This document shows positions 53,069 through 61,582 of a stretch of DNA of 64,000 nucleotides, piece by piece. A program made the translations under genes and the position numbers. Within the stretch, counting starts at the first letter, position 1. Every line of letters starts with the position of its first letter. The DNA lies in contig NZ_JOFX01000020.1 of assembly GCF_000719345.1 (NCBI RefSeq), positions 124,001 to 188,000 on the forward strand, in the 5' to 3' direction. The DNA comes from Streptomyces sp. NRRL F-2664 (GTDB lineage: Bacteria; Actinomycetota; Actinomycetes; Streptomycetales; Streptomycetaceae). Under the pieces are notes generated by a model. That model searched no databases and was not told where the DNA came from. It saw nothing but the letters and a program-made list of their open reading frames with translations.

Positions 53069-53090
53069 AAGCCGGTGTACCGTCGTTTGC

Positions 53091-53945
53091 ATGTCATATG
53101 CAGCTGCCCAGGCATCCATCGGTGACAGCGAGTTCGACCGCGACACCGCCATCACCGAACGCGCCGGCGAGCCCGGCGTGTACGACGCGGAGCTCTCCGC
53201 CGGCTGGACGATCATCGCCGCCGTCAACGGCGGTTACCTGCTGGCCCTGGTCGGCCGGGCCCTGTCGGCGACCCTCCCGCACCCGGACCCCTTCACGGTG
53301 TCCGCGCACTACCTGACCTCCTCCGTGCCCGGCCCCGCCGTGATCCGCACCGAGGTCGTCCGGGTCGGCCGCACCCTCTCCACCGGCCAGGCCTCGCTCT
53401 TCCAGTACGACGAGCACGGCAACGAGGTGGAGCGCATCCGCGTCCTCGCCTCCTACGGCGACCTCGCGTCCCTTCCGGACGACGTGCGGACGGCGGCGGT
53501 GCCGCCGCTCATGCCCTCCTACGAGAACTGCATCGGCCCGGAGGCCGGCCCCGCGCCGATCCCCGGCAGCTCCGCCATCGTCGACCGGCTCCGGCTGCGG
53601 CTGGACCCGGCGACCGCCGGCTGGGCCGTCGGCGCTCCCTCCGGCAAGGGCGAGATGCGGGCCTGGTTCGAGCTGGCCGACGGCCGCGACGCCGACCCGC
53701 TCTCCCTGCTCCTCGCGGTGGACGCGCTGCCGCCCACCGCCTTCGACCTCGGCCTCGTGGCGTGGACCCCGACCGTGGAACTCACCACGCACATCCGCCG
53801 CCGCCCTGCCCCCGGCCCGCTGCGGATCTCCATCACCACCCGCAACCTGGCCGGCGGCTTCCTGGAGGAGGACGCCGAGGTCTGGGACTCCACCGACCAC
53901 CTGGTCGCGCAGTCCCGCCAGCTGGCCCGGGCCCTGCGCATGTGA
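53091..53945 (+). CDS. double-hotdog thioesterase family protein
   Basis: This 284-residue protein is of the acyl-CoA thioesterase TesB-like family with two hotdog domains. It has AELSAGWTIIAAVNGGYLLALVGRAL (in pieces), HPDPFTVSAHYLTSSVPGPA, a linker, then the second domain with ELADGRDADPLSLLLAVDALPP and LAGGFLEEDAEVWDSTDHLVAQSRQLA in parts. It should hydrolyse an acyl-CoA; chain length is unknown. No Shine-Dalgarno precedes ATG 53091, so the mRNA may be leaderless. A palindrome overlaps the promoter region. Confidence 0.85.
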   Translation: MSYAAAQASIGDSEFDRDTAITERAGEPGVYDAELSAGWTIIAAVNGGYLLALVGRALSATLPHPDPFTVSAHYLTSSVPGPAVIRTEVVRVGRTLSTGQASLFQYDEHGNEVERIRVLASYGDLASLPDDVRTAAVPPLMPSYENCIGPEAGPAPIPGSSAIVDRLRLRLDPATAGWAVGAPSGKGEMRAWFELADGRDADPLSLLLAVDALPPTAFDLGLVAWTPTVELTTHIRRRPAPGPLRISITTRNLAGGFLEEDAEVWDSTDHLVAQSRQLARALRM

Positions 53946-54051
53946 TCGGACGCCGGGCCGGGGAGCGGCGGCCCGCCGCGGCCCCGTGACCCGGCCGGAT
54001 CGCATCCCGCCGGGCGGAGAGGTACGGGCGGGCTCGTAGAATCGGGGGATC

Positions 54052-55215
54052 ATGGCCTACCTCGACCACGCCGCCACCACCCCCATGCTGCCGGAGGCCG
54101 CCGCGGCGATGACCGCGCAGTTCGCCGCCACGGGGAACGCCTCCTCCCTGCACGCCGCCGGCCGCCGGGCCCGCCGTACCGTCGAGGAGGCCCGCGAGGC
54201 CTTCGCCGAGGCGATCGGCGCCCGCCCCAGCGAGGTGATCTTCACCGCCGGCGGCACGGAGGCCGACAACCTCGCCGTCAAGGGCCTCTACTGGGCCCGG
54301 CGAGCCGAAGACCCCGCCCGGACCCGGGTCATCGCCAGCCCGGTCGAGCACCACGCGGTGCTCGACGCCGTGCACTGGCTCGCCGAACACGAGGGTGCCC
54401 GGGTCGACTACCTGCCCGTGGACCGCTACGGGCGCGTCCACCCCGACGCCTTCCGCGAGGCCGTCGAGCACAACCCCGACGACATCGCCCTCGCCACCGT
54501 CATGTGGGCCAACAACGAGATCGGCACCGTCATGCCGGTCCGCGAACTGGCCGCCGTCGCCCGCGAGGCCGGAATCCCCCTGCACTCCGACGCCGTCCAG
54601 GCCTTCGGGCAGCTCGACGTCCACTTCGGCGACAGCGGCCTCGCCGCCATGACCGTCAGCGGCCACAAGATCGGCGGCCCCTACGGCATCGGAGCGCTGC
54701 TCCTCGGCCGCGACCAGAGCCCCGTACCCGTCCTGCACGGCGGCGGGCAGGAGCGGCACGTCCGCTCCGGCACCCTCGACGTGCCCGCCGTCGCCGCCTT
54801 CGCGGTGGCCGCCGTCCTGGCCGCCGAGCGGCGCCAGCACTTCGCCACCGAGATCGGTGCCCTGCGCGACGAACTGGTGGCCGCCGTCCTGGCCGCCGTC
54901 CCCGACGCCGTCCTCGGCGGAGACCCCGAGGAGCGGCTGCCGGCCAACGCGCACTTCAGCTTCCCCGGCTGCGAGGGCGACTCGCTGCTGCTCCTGCTCG
55001 ACGCCCAGGGCATCGAGTGCTCCACGGGCTCGGCCTGCACCGCGGGCGTCGCCCAGCCGAGCCACGTCCTGCTGGCCGCCGGCACCGACCCGCAGCTGGC
55101 CCGCGGCACCCTGCGCTTCTCCCTCGGCCACACCTCCACCAAGGAGGACGTCGCCGCGCTGGCCGCCGCCATCGGCCCCGCGGTCGAGCGCGCCCGGACG
55201 GCCGGCCTCAGCTGA
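54052..55215 (+). CDS. cysteine desulfurase (NifS/IscS class)
   Basis: This 387-residue PLP enzyme removes sulfur from cysteine as a persulfide for tRNA thiolation and other sulfur transfers. It has N-terminal [38 protein letters not shown] and [10 protein letters not shown]. The PLP lysine is in SGHKIGGP (Lys206) and the catalytic Cys329 in [12 protein letters not shown]-terminal [13 protein letters not shown] matches the family. A TAGAAT hexamer and a G run precede ATG 54052. MnmA lies 750 bp downstream, the usual pairing, interrupted here by a convergent amidase gene. Confidence 0.94.
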   Translation: MAYLDHAATTPMLPEAAAAMTAQFAATGNASSLHAAGRRARRTVEEAREAFAEAIGARPSEVIFTAGGTEADNLAVKGLYWARRAEDPARTRVIASPVEHHAVLDAVHWLAEHEGARVDYLPVDRYGRVHPDAFREAVEHNPDDIALATVMWANNEIGTVMPVRELAAVAREAGIPLHSDAVQAFGQLDVHFGDSGLAAMTVSGHKIGGPYGIGALLLGRDQSPVPVLHGGGQERHVRSGTLDVPAVAAFAVAAVLAAERRQHFATEIGALRDELVAAVLAAVPDAVLGGDPEERLPANAHFSFPGCEGDSLLLLLDAQGIECSTGSACTAGVAQPSHVLLAAGTDPQLARGTLRFSLGHTSTKEDVAALAAAIGPAVERARTAGLS

Positions 55216-55229
55216 GCGCACCGGGAGGC

Positions 55230-55895
55230 TCAGGCCGAAGCCGCCAGGGCCTCCCGGACCATGCGTATGTAGCGGTCCCAGTCCCAGTGGTCGCCCGGGT
55301 CCGTGTGGTCGGCACCCGGCACCTCCGCATGCCCGACGATGTGCTTGCGGTCCGCCGGGAAGTCGTACCGCCGGCAGATGTCGGCCGCCAGCCGCGCCGA
55401 CGCCGCATACATGGCGTCCGTGAAGTCCTTCGGCCGGTCCACGAAGCCCACGTGCTCGATGCCGACGCTGCGCTCGTTCATCGAGCGGTTGCCCGCGTGG
55501 AAGGCCACGTCCAGCTCGCGCACCATCTGCTCCACGTGCCCGTCGCCGCGGACTATGTAGTGCGCCGACGCCTTGTGCCAGGGGTTCTTGAAGGCGTCCA
55601 CCGAGGACCGGAAGCCACCCTGTGTGACGTGCACGACGATCCGGTCGACGCGGTAGTCGTCGGGCCGGTCCGCCATCCGCCAGTTCGCCGGCGAGGCCGC
55701 CGTCCATCCCGCGCCCGCGTGGTCGATCTCACCCTCCTTGCGCGGCTTGGCCACCCCCGGCAGCAGCCACCACGCGCGGCGGATCTCGTCCCGGCCGGCG
55801 ACCGCCCCCGCCGCGACGACCCCGAGCCCGCCCAGCAGCACAGCCCTGCGCGTGCGGCCCCTCGGCTTCGATCCCGCGTTCCCCTGCTCGGTCAT
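55230..55895 (-). CDS. Tat-exported N-acetylmuramoyl-L-alanine amidase
   Basis: This 221-residue peptidoglycan hydrolase of the Amidase_2 type has a twin-arginine signal (RGRTRRAVLLGGLGVVAAG). The catalytic domain (~60-215) has a zinc His in VDRIVVHVTQGG, SAHYIVRGDGHVEQMV, a His in FHAGNR, GIEHVGF and the C-terminal zinc/catalytic segment HAEVPGADHTDPGDHWDW. It cleaves the amide between MurNAc and L-Ala. ATG 55895 follows a GGGGGG stretch. It lies convergent to the cysteine desulfurase gene (14 bp between stops) and divergent from mnmA. Confidence 0.92.
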   Translation of the reverse strand: MTEQGNAGSKPRGRTRRAVLLGGLGVVAAGAVAGRDEIRRAWWLLPGVAKPRKEGEIDHAGAGWTAASPANWRMADRPDDYRVDRIVVHVTQGGFRSSVDAFKNPWHKASAHYIVRGDGHVEQMVRELDVAFHAGNRSMNERSVGIEHVGFVDRPKDFTDAMYAASARLAADICRRYDFPADRKHIVGHAEVPGADHTDPGDHWDWDRYIRMVREALAASA

Positions 55896-55965
55896 GTGAT
55901 CCACCCCCCTGACCCGAGTAACGCGCTGTGACCCCGCTGGGTTCCCCCGTACCCTGGACGGTGCT

Positions 55966-57096
55966 ATGACTGAGAACCTGCCGCGCACCGACCGCCCCCT
56001 TCGCGTCCTGGCCGCCATGTCCGGCGGAGTGGACTCCGCCGTCGCCGCCGCCCGCGCCGTCGAAGCCGGGCACGACGTGACCGGTGTCCACCTCGCCCTC
56101 TCCGCCAATCCCCAGTCCTTCCGGACCGGCGCCCGCGGCTGCTGCACCATCGAGGACTCCCGCGACGCCCGCCGCGCCGCCGACGTCATCGGCATCCCCT
56201 TCTACGTCTGGGACCTCGCCGAGCGCTTCCGCGAGGACGTCGTCGAGGACTTCATCTCCGAGTACGAGGCCGGGCGCACCCCTAACCCCTGCCTGCGCTG
56301 CAACGAGAAGATCAAGTTCGCCGCGCTGCTCGACAAGGCCCTCGCCCTCGGCTTCGACGCCGTCTGCACCGGCCACTACGCCACCGTCGTGCTGAAGGAG
56401 GACGGCACCCGCGAGCTGCACCGCGCCTCCGACATGGCCAAGGACCAGTCCTACGTCCTCGGCGTCCTCGACGAGAAGCAGCTCGCCCACGCCCTCTTCC
56501 CGCTGGGCGACACCCTCACCACCAAGGACGAGATCCGCGCCGAGGCGGAGGCCCGCGGCCTCGCCGTGGCGAAGAAGCCCGACAGCCACGACATCTGCTT
56601 CATCGCCGACGGCGACACCCAGGGCTTCCTCGCGCACCGGCTCGGCAAGGCCGAGGGCGACATCGTCGACGAGTCCGGCGAGAAGATCGGCACCCACGAG
56701 GGCGCCTTCGGCTTCACCATCGGCCAGCGCAAGGGCCTGCGGATCGGCCACCCGGCCCCCGACGGCAAGCCGCGCTACGTCCTCGACATCTCCCCGGTGA
56801 ACAACACCGTCACCGTCGGCCCCGCCGAGGCCCTCGACGTCCGTGCCCTCACCGCGATCCGGCCCCGCTGGTGCGGCGCCGAGGCCGCCGCCCCGGGCAC
56901 GTACACCGCGCAGCTGCGCGCCCACGGCGGCGAGAGCGAGGTCTTCGCCGAGGTCGTGGACGGCGAGCTGCGCGTCTCCTTCACCGAGCCCGTCCGCGGC
57001 GTGGCCCCCGGCCAGGCGATCGTGCTCTACGACGGCACCCGCGTGGTCGGCTCCGCCACCATCGCCACGACCACCCGGGCCGCCGCCGCCGTCTGA
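55966..57096 (+). CDS. mnmA: tRNA-specific 2-thiouridylase
   Basis: This 376-residue enzyme activates U34 of Lys, Glu and Gln tRNAs with ATP and inserts sulfur. The PP-loop motif SGGVDS is at residues 19-24. [12 protein letters not shown] holds catalytic Cys109, [12 protein letters not shown] follows, and the second Cys is in HDICFI (Cys211). An OB-like tail has RPRWCGAEA and [11 protein letters not shown] 55966 lacks a ribosome site; TACCCT at 55949-55954 suggests a near-leaderless mRNA. The cysteine desulfurase next door is its likely sulfur donor. Confidence 0.96.
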   Translation: MTENLPRTDRPLRVLAAMSGGVDSAVAAARAVEAGHDVTGVHLALSANPQSFRTGARGCCTIEDSRDARRAADVIGIPFYVWDLAERFREDVVEDFISEYEAGRTPNPCLRCNEKIKFAALLDKALALGFDAVCTGHYATVVLKEDGTRELHRASDMAKDQSYVLGVLDEKQLAHALFPLGDTLTTKDEIRAEAEARGLAVAKKPDSHDICFIADGDTQGFLAHRLGKAEGDIVDESGEKIGTHEGAFGFTIGQRKGLRIGHPAPDGKPRYVLDISPVNNTVTVGPAEALDVRALTAIRPRWCGAEAAAPGTYTAQLRAHGGESEVFAEVVDGELRVSFTEPVRGVAPGQAIVLYDGTRVVGSATIATTTRAAAAV

Positions 57097-57116
57097 GGGC
57101 CGACCGGGTCCGCGGG

Positions 57117-58040
57117 TCAGACCACCGTCAGGACGATCTTGCCGGTGGTCCGGCCCTGCTCGCCGATCTCGTGCGCCCGGGCGGCCTGCGAGAGCGGCAG
57201 CACCGTCTCCACCAGCGGCTTCAGCAGTCCGCGGTCCGCGAGGTCTGCGACGGCCTCCAGGCCCTTGAGATCGGGGTCCACCAGCACCCAGGCCGCGTTC
57301 ACCCCGGCGGCGTCCGCCGGGACGGAGTCCGGACCGGGCAGCGAGATGAGGTGACCGCCGGGCCGCAGGACCTTCAGGCTGCGCTCGGCGGTGTCGCCGC
57401 CCAGCGCGTCCAGGACGACATCGACGTCCGCGACCGCCTCGGCGAAGTCCACCGAGCGGTAGTCGACCAGTTCGTCGGCGCCCAGCCCGCGCAGCACGTC
57501 GTGCTTGGCCGCGCTGGCCGTGCCGATCACGTAGGCGCCGCGCGCCTTGGCGATCTGCACCGCCAGGTGCCCGACGCCGCCGGCCGCCGCGTGCACGAGC
57601 ACCCGCTGGCCCGCCGTGACACCGGCCGTGTCCACCAGCGCCTGCCACGCGGTGAGCGCCGCCAGCGGCAGCGCCGCCGCCTGCACGTGGTCGAGGGAGG
57701 CGGGCTTGCGCGCGAAGTGCCGCGCCGGGGCCACCACGTACTCGGCGTAGCCGCCCGCCTGCCGCGGGAAGAGCGGCATGCCGTAGACCTCGTCGCCCGG
57801 GGCGTACAGGGTCACACCGGGGCCGACCGCCTCGACCGTGCCGGAGACGTCCCAGCCCACGATCGGCGTCTCCCCCCAGGCGATCAGGGCGCCGCTGGCG
57901 CGGGTCTTCCAGTCGACCGGGTTGACGCCCGCCGCGTGGACACGGACGAGGACCTCGCCCAGACCCGGCTCGGGGCGCTCGATCTCCCGCTCGACCAGGT
58001 TCTCCGGGCCGCCCCACTCGTTGACGACGATCGCACGCAT
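57117..58040 (-). CDS. NADP-dependent quinone-oxidoreductase-like alcohol dehydrogenase
   Basis: This 307-residue zinc-independent MDR-family oxidoreductase starts with MRAIVVNEWGGPENL and has HAAGVNPVDWKTRASG, GWDVSGTVEAVGPGV and the coenzyme motif HAAAGGVGHLAVQIAKA. RSVDFAEAVADVDVVLDALGG and a final GKIVLTVV follow. It should reduce quinones or enones with NADPH. ATG 58040 has AGGCGG eight bases upstream; ATG 58055 would add five residues. It is divergent from the GlxA-type regulator, which may control it. Confidence 0.88.
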   Translation of the reverse strand: MRAIVVNEWGGPENLVEREIERPEPGLGEVLVRVHAAGVNPVDWKTRASGALIAWGETPIVGWDVSGTVEAVGPGVTLYAPGDEVYGMPLFPRQAGGYAEYVVAPARHFARKPASLDHVQAAALPLAALTAWQALVDTAGVTAGQRVLVHAAAGGVGHLAVQIAKARGAYVIGTASAAKHDVLRGLGADELVDYRSVDFAEAVADVDVVLDALGGDTAERSLKVLRPGGHLISLPGPDSVPADAAGVNAAWVLVDPDLKGLEAVADLADRGLLKPLVETVLPLSQAARAHEIGEQGRTTGKIVLTVV

Positions 58041-58135
58041 CTCAGTCCGCCTCATTTCCATCCGTCGGTGTCGGGGTACCGGGTCGTTCTCCCGGCGACG
58101 TGTTCCACCTTCGGGCAGGGCCCGTCCTCGTGGTA

Positions 58136-58170
58136 TTGGCCGTTTGGCCACTGTGTGACAGGATCTGGCC
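58136..58170. promoter_or_regulatory. TTGGCC repeats in the oxidoreductase/regulator divergent region
   Basis: TTGGCC occurs at 58136-58141 and 58144-58149 and TGGCC at 58166-58170, directly before the regulator ATG, with TGTGTGACA (58152-58160) between. It may be an autoregulatory site for the AraC-type protein. Confidence 0.3.
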
Positions 58171-59196
58171 ATGGCCGCCATCGAGGAGCACACCGAGGAC
58201 CCGACCCCCCGGGGGACCGGCGCGAACGGCCGGCACCTGGTCGCGGTCCTGGCCCTGCCCGGCTTCCCGCCGTTTGAGCTGGGCATCCCGTCACGGGTCT
58301 TCGGCAGCGCCGTGGACGACGACGGCGAACCCCTCTACGACGTCGTCGTCTGCACCGCCGACGGCGCCCCCGTGCCCAGCGACTCCGGCTTCACCCTCCA
58401 GCCCGCCGCCGGACCCGAGGCCCTGGCCGCCGCCGACACCGTGATCGTGCCGCCCACCCACGCCATGCCCGAGCTCGCCCGGGGCGGGCCGCTGCCACCC
58501 GCGGTCGCCGGGGCCATCGCCGGCATCCGCCCCGGCACCCGCATGGTGTCCATCTGCTCCGGCTCCTACGTCCTCGCCGCCGCCGGCCTCCTCGACGACC
58601 GCCCCGCCACCACCCACTGGAACCTCGCCGACGAATTCCGCCGCGCCTACCCCCGGGTCCGCATCGACGAGGACGTCCTCTTCGTCGACGACGGCGATGT
58701 GCTGACCTCCGCCGGGGTCTCCGCCGGAGTCGACCTGTGCCTGCACCTCATCCGGCGCGACCACGGCGTCGCCGCCACCAACCGGGCCGCCCGCATGTGC
58801 GTCGTACCGCCCTGGCGCGACGGCGGACAGGCCCAGTTCATCGACCGGCCGGTCCCCGAACCCACCGTCGCCAGCACCACCGCCACCCGCGCCTGGGCCC
58901 TGGAACGCCTCGCCGAACCGGTCAGCCTCGCCGAGCTCGCAGCCCACGCCCGGATGAGCCTGCGCACCTTCACCCGGCGCTTCCGCGACGAGGTCGGCAT
59001 GACCCCGGTCCAGTGGCTCACCGCCCAGCGCCTGGAGACGGCCCGCCACCTGCTGGAGTCCAGCGACCTGCCGGTCGACCTGGTCGCCCACCGGTCCGGC
59101 TTCGGCTCCGCGGGCTCCCTGCGCCAGCACATGCGCGCGTCCCTCGGCGTCTCCCCGATCGCCTACCGGCGCACCTTCCAGGCCGCCCCGGCATGA
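58171..59196 (+). CDS. GlxA-family (DJ-1/PfpI + AraC) transcriptional regulator
   Basis: This 341-residue two-domain regulator has an N-terminal DJ-1/PfpI-like domain (~20-190) with the nucleophile-elbow Cys in VSICSGSYVLAAAGLLD (~residue 129) and a His near HWNLADEF. The C-terminal AraC helix-turn-helix pair (~235-335) has SLAELAAHARMSLRTFTRRFRDEVG and LVAHRSGFGSAGSLRQHMR in pieces. Such proteins respond to small metabolites or electrophiles. ATG 58171 is preceded by repeated TGGCC. The divergent oxidoreductase gene, 130 bp away, is a likely target. Confidence 0.9.
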   Translation: MAAIEEHTEDPTPRGTGANGRHLVAVLALPGFPPFELGIPSRVFGSAVDDDGEPLYDVVVCTADGAPVPSDSGFTLQPAAGPEALAAADTVIVPPTHAMPELARGGPLPPAVAGAIAGIRPGTRMVSICSGSYVLAAAGLLDDRPATTHWNLADEFRRAYPRVRIDEDVLFVDDGDVLTSAGVSAGVDLCLHLIRRDHGVAATNRAARMCVVPPWRDGGQAQFIDRPVPEPTVASTTATRAWALERLAEPVSLAELAAHARMSLRTFTRRFRDEVGMTPVQWLTAQRLETARHLLESSDLPVDLVAHRSGFGSAGSLRQHMRASLGVSPIAYRRTFQAAPA

Positions 59197-59295
59197 CCCC
59201 TGAGGTAATCGCCACCGCCGTCGCCCGCTGACACGATCGGACCGAGGTCCGCACCGGCGGACCGTTGCCGCCGACAGCCGACGAGGGAGCAGACC

Positions 59296-59640
59296 ATGAC
59301 CGCGTACGCCATCGCCCACCTCCGCCCCGAGACGATGCATGAGGACGTCCTCGCCTACATCGAGGCCATCCAGTCGACGATGGACCCCTTCGGCGGCCGC
59401 TTCCTCGTGCACGGCAAGCAGGTCGAGGTCCTGGAGGGCCCCTTCCCCGGCACGGTCGTGGTGATCGGCTTCCCCGACATCGAGCGGGCCCGCGCCTGGT
59501 ACGCCTCCGACGCCTACCAGGCCATCCTCCCGCTGCGCACGCGCCACATGGCGGGCGAGGCCGTCCTGGTCGAGGGCGTCCCGGCCGACTACGACGCCTC
59601 GAAGACGGCAGCGGCCCTGCGCGCCGAGGCCGGCCTCTGA
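59296..59640 (+). CDS. DUF1330 family protein
   Basis: This 114-residue small alpha/beta-barrel (ferredoxin-like) protein has YAIAHLRPETMHEDVLAYIEAI, FGGRFLVHGKQVEVLEGPFPG and IGFPDIERARAWYASDAYQAI, each typical of DUF1330. Function in this family is not established. ATG 59296 has GGGAG upstream. Its TGA overlaps the ATG of the next, broken gene (TGATG at 59638-59642), suggesting they were translationally coupled. Confidence 0.9.
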   Translation: MTAYAIAHLRPETMHEDVLAYIEAIQSTMDPFGGRFLVHGKQVEVLEGPFPGTVVVIGFPDIERARAWYASDAYQAILPLRTRHMAGEAVLVEGVPADYDASKTAAALRAEAGL

Positions 59641-60592
59641 TGGGCAACCGGGCCACCTTCGTGAGCGTGGGCCCCGACGGGTACGAGCACCGGTCTTCCT
59701 CCTTCGGCGCCGTCGGCCTCGACCTCGACCTGCTCGGCGGCCCCGAGGCGCTCCTGCCGTTCGTCCGGGCCACCGGCTGACGGAAGGCCCCGGGTACGAC
59801 GACGACATGTGCGAGGCGGGCGCCCTGATCGACCCCGCCCGCAAGCTGCTCCTGGCCTTCGCCCAGGAAGGCCCGTCGGTCGCCCTGCGCACCCGCGCCG
59901 CCTGGCTGCGGCTGCTCGGCCTCGCCTGGCCCGGCTGGGAGGTCCGCTGGCTCTACGACGGGCAGAGCGGCCTGCGCGACCATCTCGGGCTGGACCCGGC
60001 GGACGAGTGGGGCGGCGTGCGCCCCGGTCCGGCCCTGGAGGCCGACGACGAGGAGCTGGCCGACCCCGACCCCCTGGCCGCCGTCATCACGGTCGGATCC
60101 GGCCGCTGCCACGTCCTCGCCCACATAGCCGACCACCCCGTCGCCGAAGGCCCCGCGCTCCTCGACCGGCTCGCGGACGCGCCCGCCCACACCGGGTACG
60201 CGGGGCACGCCGAGGCCGGCATCCACATCGACCCCGCGGCCCGCAGGGTCGGGTGGTGGCTGAGCGGCACCGTGCCCCACGCCGGACACATGGCCGCGCG
60301 CCGGCCCGGCTGGACCGTGGAGTTCTGGGCCGACCGCTGGAGCGAGCACGAACGCGCCTGCGGCGGCCGCTTCGCCCCGCCCGCACCGGACCCCGCCGCC
60401 GCACAGGCCGACGTACGGGCGCAGGCGCTCCGGCGGTGGGCCGAGCCGCGGGACGATGTGCGGGCACGGCTCGTCGCGGCGCTCCCGCACGCCACGATCG
60501 GCCGGGGCTTCGCCCCTGCCGTCTCGGCGGAGCAGGCTGCCGGCGCCCGCACCGCCGTGGAACGGGCCTACGCGGCGGTCGCCGGCACCTGA
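59640..60592 (+). pseudogene. frameshifted gene of unknown function
   Basis: From ATG 59640 one frame encodes 46 residues (MGNRATFVSVGPDGYEHRSS to LDLDLLGGPEALLPFVRATG) and stops at 59778-59780. In another frame, sequence from ~59782 gives LTEGPGYDDDMCEAGALIDP and continues without a stop to 60592, with WPGWEVRWLYDGQSGLRDHL and a Trp/Arg-rich C-terminal half. Joined, they resemble a full-length Streptomyces hypothetical protein of ~315 residues as I remember the family. A single missing base near 59775-59782 would explain it. The alternatives are a sequencing error or translation of the second part from ATG 59807. Confidence 0.65.
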
Positions 60593-60892
60593 CCCCGGTC
60601 TCCGGGCCCCCACACCCGCGGCACGGCCGGCGCCGCCGGCCTCCCGTCGGCCGCCACCGCGGACCGGGCGGCGGCGCTCGAACGGTCCCGCCGGGCTGCG
60701 GTGACGGCCGGGGCGCCGGGTCCCGGCCCGGCGCCGAGCGGCGGACCGCTTCTCGGCGCGGCGCCCCGTACGGTGGTCCGGGAGGCGTACCCGCCGCCGG
60801 GGCGGGGGAGTCGATCGCGGTGCTGCCCGGGGCCGGCGCCGGCCCCGGGGCTTCTCCCACCCCGGCCTGCGGGACCTGCGAGCATGGGCGGT
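60593..60892. other. 300-bp GC-rich gap with a 24-bp perfect palindrome
   Basis: No credible gene. A perfect palindrome, centre between 60837 and 60838, spans 60826-60849 (arm CCCGGGGCCGGC). It lies 43 bp before the SDR start. Several other GC-rich short inverted repeats surround it. It could be a terminator for the upstream gene or an operator for the SDR operon. Confidence 0.45.
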
Positions 60893-61582
60893 ATGGCTAC
60901 TCACCTGATCACCGGTGCCGGTTCCGGCATCGGCGCCGCCGTCGCGACCCGCCTGCACGCCCGGGGCGACGACCTCGTCCTCCTGGCCCGCGACGCCGCC
61001 CGCGGCAAGCAGCTCGTCGAGCGCTACCCCGGCGCCCGGGTCCTCGTGGGCGACCTCGCCGACCCCGACCGGCTCTCCTGGGCCTTCTCGAAGCAGGCGA
61101 TCCCCGAGCGCATCGACTCGCTCCTGCACATCGCCGGGATCGTGGACCTCGGACCGGTGGGGGACCTGCGGCCCAAGACCTGGCACCAGCAGCTCAACGT
61201 GAACCTCGTCGCCCCCGCCGAGGTGACCCGACTGCTGCTGCCCACCCTGCGCGCCTCCAAGGCCACCGTCGTCTTCGTGAACTCCGGCGCCGGCCTCAAC
61301 GCCCACGCCGACTGGAGCGCGTACGCCGCCTCCAAGCACGGCCTCAAGGCACTCGCCGACTCCCTGCGCGCCGAGGAGCGGGGCAACGGCATCCGCGTCA
61401 CCTCCGTCTACCCGGGCCGCACCGCCAGCCCCATGCAGGCCAAGGTGCACTCCCAGGAGGGCAAGGAGTACGACCCCGCCGCCTGGATCGACCCCGAATC
61501 CGTCGCGACCACCATCGTCATGGCCGTCGACCTGCCGCGCGACGCCGAGGTCAACGACCTGTCCGTGAGGCCGGGCCGATGA
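60893..61582 (+). CDS. short-chain dehydrogenase/reductase
   Basis: This 229-residue SDR has the coenzyme motif TGAGSGIGAA (~8-17), HIAG (NNAG-like, ~81-84), Ser in FVNSGAG and the YAASK catalytic pair. PGRTASPM is the substrate loop. It uses NAD(P)H; the DLAD after strand 3 is standard. I use ATG 60893; ATG 60884 would add three residues. There is no clear ribosome site. Its stop overlaps the ATG of the methionine synthase gene (ATGA), so they are coupled. Substrate unknown. Confidence 0.9.
   Translation: MATHLITGAGSGIGAAVATRLHARGDDLVLLARDAARGKQLVERYPGARVLVGDLADPDRLSWAFSKQAIPERIDSLLHIAGIVDLGPVGDLRPKTWHQQLNVNLVAPAEVTRLLLPTLRASKATVVFVNSGAGLNAHADWSAYAASKHGLKALADSLRAEERGNGIRVTSVYPGRTASPMQAKVHSQEGKEYDPAAWIDPESVATTIVMAVDLPRDAEVNDLSVRPGR

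Noticed and set aside
58042..58294. Small minus-strand ORFs in the oxidoreductase/regulator gap
   Set aside because: Short, no ribosome site, and they overlap the regulator's start on the other strand.
59018..61450. An 810-codon minus-strand open frame across the DUF1330-SDR region
   Set aside because: It runs through several genes and gaps with different composition and has no domain; typical shadow frame.
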